In this document: piece after piece, positions 49,893 to 52,069 of the stretch | How positions within the stretch are numbered: the first letter of the stretch is position 1 | How the letters are laid out: each line of letters begins with the position of its first letter | DNA from: an uncultured Allosphingosinicella sp. | Lineage (GTDB): Bacteria; Pseudomonadota; Alphaproteobacteria; Sphingomonadales; Sphingomonadaceae | Assembly (NCBI GenBank): GCA_934539295.1 | Contig: CAKTCN010000025.1 | Span: 1 to 52,069 of the forward strand | Direction of reading: 5' to 3' | DNA: 52,069 bases | Notes under the pieces: generated by a model | Databases searched by the model: none | Told to the model about the DNA's origin: nothing | What the model saw: only the letters and a program-made list of their open reading frames with translations | Translations under genes and position numbers: made by a program

Positions 49893-51182
49893 ATGTCCCA
49901 GCCTCCACACCCTACCGTCATCGGGCTCGATTTCGGAACCACCAACTCCGTCGCGGCGATCGCAGGCGGTGGTCATTCCGAACTCGTCCCGCTTTCATCG
50001 CCAGGCGGGCTCGATCCTGTCTTCCGCTCCGCCCTCTGCTTCTGGGAGGATGATGGCGGCCTCTCGGCCGAGGCAGGTCCGTGGGCGATTGCCGAATATC
50101 TAGACTATCCGCAGGGCAGCCGCTTCATCCAGTCGTTCAAGAGCGTGGCGGCTTCCGCCAACTTCGAACATGCCACCATCTTCGACAAGCGTCATACGTT
50201 CGAGGACCTGGGCCGGTTGTTCGTGGACAGGATGGCGCAAAGGTCGGTCGGCCTGCTAGGCGCGGGGGCAAGGCGGATAGTGGTCGGGCGTCCGGTCGCC
50301 TACGCCGGACACCGACCCGACGAGGCACTGGCGCGCCGCAGATATGATGCGGTGTTTGCAAAGTTGGGAACTGAGCTCCACTATGTCTATGAGCCGCTGG
50401 GCGCCGCGTACAGCTTCGCGGCGGGGTTGAGCGAACCTGCCACGATCCTGGTCGCCGATTTCGGCGGCGGCACGAGCGATTTCTCCGTGGTGCGGATCGC
50501 CGAGCCGGGTGCGGCCCGGCGGTGCCTTCCCCTGGGTCATGCCGGTGTGGGCATCGCCGGTGATCGGTTCGATTACCGCATCCTCGACAATCTTGTGCTG
50601 CCCCTGCTCGGCAAGGGCGGGCATTATCGCTCGTTCGGAAAGCTGCTGGAGATACCCGGCGGCTATTTCTCCGACTTTGCCGACTGGTCGCGACTGGCGT
50701 TGATGCGCAATCGGCGGACCTTGGCCGAACTCGACACGCTTCGCCGTGCCGCGGTCGATCCCGCCCCGATCGAACGGATGATCGCAGTGGTGGAGCAGGA
50801 ACTCGGCTACCGGCTCTATGATGCCGTCGGCCGTGTGAAGCGCGACCTGTCGGCGCACGAAGCCGCACTGTTCCGCTTCGAAGGCGGCGGGCTGTCCATC
50901 GAGGCGGAGGTTACGCGCGCGGCGTTCGAGGGCTGGATCGCGCCCGACATCGAACGGATCGATGAAGCCGTTACCGAAGCGCTCGCCCGCGCGGGGATCG
51001 GGCCGGAAGCAATCGATCGCATATTCCTGACCGGGGGATCGTCGCTGATTCCACGTATTCGGCGCCTGTTCGAGGAACGTTTCGATGCTGGCCGGATAGC
51101 GACCGGGAACGAACTGACCTCCATCGCGCATGGCCTGGCGCTGATCGGCGAGGAAGACGATGTCGCGGCCTGGGCGGCCTAG
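49893..51182 (+). CDS. Hsp70-like ATPase without substrate-binding domain (YegD-like)
   Basis: A 429-aa protein. Actin/Hsp70 nucleotide-binding motifs: VIGLDFGTTNSVAAIAGG (phosphate 1), ILVADFGGGTSDFSVVRI (phosphate 2), IVVGRPVAYAG and FLTGGSSLIPRIRRLFEERF (adenosine). It ends shortly after the ATPase fold, so there is no substrate-binding domain, as in E. coli YegD. Role unknown; probably an accessory chaperone-like ATPase. The next gene begins 3 bp later. Confidence 0.88.
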   Translation: MSQPPHPTVIGLDFGTTNSVAAIAGGGHSELVPLSSPGGLDPVFRSALCFWEDDGGLSAEAGPWAIAEYLDYPQGSRFIQSFKSVAASANFEHATIFDKRHTFEDLGRLFVDRMAQRSVGLLGAGARRIVVGRPVAYAGHRPDEALARRRYDAVFAKLGTELHYVYEPLGAAYSFAAGLSEPATILVADFGGGTSDFSVVRIAEPGAARRCLPLGHAGVGIAGDRFDYRILDNLVLPLLGKGGHYRSFGKLLEIPGGYFSDFADWSRLALMRNRRTLAELDTLRRAAVDPAPIERMIAVVEQELGYRLYDAVGRVKRDLSAHEAALFRFEGGGLSIEAEVTRAAFEGWIAPDIERIDEAVTEALARAGIGPEAIDRIFLTGGSSLIPRIRRLFEERFDAGRIATGNELTSIAHGLALIGEEDDVAAWAA

Positions 51183-51185
51183 ACG

Positions 51186-51566
51186 ATGCCGCGCAGGCTG
51201 AAGATATTCGTCGACGGCGGCTGCCAGCCAAATCCCGGTAGGATCGAGCTGGCGGTGGTGTTGCACGGGCGCGTTCACTTCTTCGATGATCTGGGTTCTG
51301 GCGCCAGCGAGGATGCCGAATGGCATGCACTTCGCCTGGGATTGCGGCTGGCGATGGAGGCCGGCGAGACCCATTTCGAACTGATCGGGGACAATGCCCA
51401 TGTGATTGCGCAAGCGAACGGCACGGCGAAGTGCACGGGTAGCGCGCTGGCGCACAAGCAGGCATTCTATGGCATGGCAAAGTCTTCGCCGCCCGCGAGA
51501 GTGCGCTGGATCCGCCGGCATCAAAATCTTGCCGGGATCGCGCTGGCGCGGCGCCGCGGGCTCTGA
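51186..51566 (+). CDS. RNase H-like protein with incomplete active site
   Basis: A 126-aa protein with a reduced RNase H fold: IFVDGGCQPNPG (first Asp), AEWHALRLGLRLAMEAG (Glu), FELIGDNAHVIAQANG (second Asp) and VRWIRRHQNLAGIALARR (His). The last catalytic Asp, normally in a HxGxxxNExAD context, is replaced by Ala/Arg, so activity may be low or altered. It starts 3 bp after the Hsp70-like gene and ends 15 bp before the YaiI-type gene. Confidence 0.75.
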   Translation: MPRRLKIFVDGGCQPNPGRIELAVVLHGRVHFFDDLGSGASEDAEWHALRLGLRLAMEAGETHFELIGDNAHVIAQANGTAKCTGSALAHKQAFYGMAKSSPPARVRWIRRHQNLAGIALARRRGL

Positions 51567-51581
51567 TTGCGTGAGGACCAG

Positions 51582-52049
51582 ATGACTTCAGCCATTCGCA
51601 TATTTGTCGATGCCGACGCCTGTCCGGTGAAGGAGGAGATCTATCGTGTCGCATATCGGGTGAACGTGCCGGTGACGTTGGTCAGCAATGCCTATCTGCG
51701 TATCCCGCAGCATCCGTTGATCGCGCGTGTGGTGGTCAGTGACGGGTTCGATGCAGCCGACGATTGGATTGCCGAACATTCCGACCGTCACGCCATTGTC
51801 GTCACGGCCGACATCCTGCTTGCCGACCGCTGCCTGAAGGCAGGTGCGGATGTGATCGCGCCCAACGGCACGCCCTTCACCGGCAATTCGATCGGCAACG
51901 CCGTCGCCATTCGGGCGATCATGAACGACCTGCGCGCGGGCGCGGTCGGCGATCGCATCGGCGGACCTCCGCCATTCGCGAAGGAAGACCGCTCGCGCTT
52001 CCTGTCCGCGCTCGACGCCGCGCTGACGCGCAAGTTGCGCCTCGGCTGA
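51582..52049 (+). CDS. YaiI/YqxD-family (DUF188) protein
   Basis: A 155-aa protein; ATG 51582 follows GAGGACC. The family signature FVDADACPVKEEIYRVAYR at the N-terminus, VVTADILLADRCLKAGADVI in the middle and a basic tail match DUF188, a PIN-like fold with Asp residues suggesting a nuclease. Function unestablished. The stop is at 52049, near the window end. Confidence 0.9.
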   Translation: MTSAIRIFVDADACPVKEEIYRVAYRVNVPVTLVSNAYLRIPQHPLIARVVVSDGFDAADDWIAEHSDRHAIVVTADILLADRCLKAGADVIAPNGTPFTGNSIGNAVAIRAIMNDLRAGAVGDRIGGPPPFAKEDRSRFLSALDAALTRKLRLG

Positions 52050-52069
52050 CCGGCTATTCAACTTTGTTG

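Overview
The window is about 52 kb of GC-rich chromosome that reads like a Sphingomonas-type alphaproteobacterium. The pointers are many TonB/Tat-exported catabolic proteins, TPR-fused 2-oxoglutarate oxygenases beside a TonB receptor, a TldD/TldE-DUF4159-MoxR-DUF58 operon, an oxidative sugar pathway and dense coding with ATGA/GTGA overlaps. No rRNA, tRNA, CRISPR array, plasmid origin or intact mobile element was seen. The placement rests on gene families; no marker gene is present.

Left edge (1-690): the decayed 3' part of an IS6-family transposase. It is frameshifted, and both catalytic aspartates now read as asparagine.

Left block, minus strand (691-11396): a TPR-aspartyl/asparaginyl hydroxylase, a 666-bp gap with clustered palindromes, a 1021-aa TonB-dependent receptor, a translationally coupled amidohydrolase pair (one lipoprotein with a full metal site, one that has lost the HxH motif), a hairpin, a TPR-2OG-Fe(II) oxygenase and a second TPR-hydroxylase. 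Divergent from it (11772-24741, plus strand) are a TauE/SafE permease, a Tat-exported PLP aminotransferase, a Tat-exported TldD-type metalloprotease, its TldE partner without a leader, a DUF4159 protein, MoxR ATPase, DUF58 protein, BatA-like protein and two large membrane proteins, mostly overlapping or nearly so. Together these suggest an envelope system that imports and dismantles, or matures, a peptide-like substrate: receptor, peptidase/amidohydrolase, aminotransferase, three oxygenases and a MoxR/DUF58 chaperone module. The families are known; the joint function is inferred and appears undescribed. An Lrp/AsnC regulator closes the block.

Middle and right (25586-49843): a dispersed plant-polysaccharide locus. 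It has three GH43 proteins, a GH51 arabinofuranosidase, a periplasmic GH2 beta-galactosidase, a DUF2264 protein and a ThuA-like protein. It also has an oxidative sugar route (SDR sugar dehydrogenase, SMP-30 lactonase, DgoD-type dehydratase) and an MFS sugar porter. The enzyme mix fits arabinan or type II arabinogalactan, with arabinose and galactose oxidised to a 2-keto-3-deoxy acid. The dgoD start is disturbed next to what looks like the severed end of another gene. Interspersed are ribB, a class A beta-lactamase-like gene without the general-base glutamate, and a kynA-kynU pair for tryptophan breakdown.

Right flank (40583-52049): housekeeping or poorly characterised genes: a DHH phosphoesterase, an AarF/UbiB kinase, a spore-photoproduct-lyase-like radical SAM protein, a YbaK deacylase, a small Hpt-like protein, an Hsp70-like ATPase, a degenerate RNase H-like protein and a YaiI-family protein.
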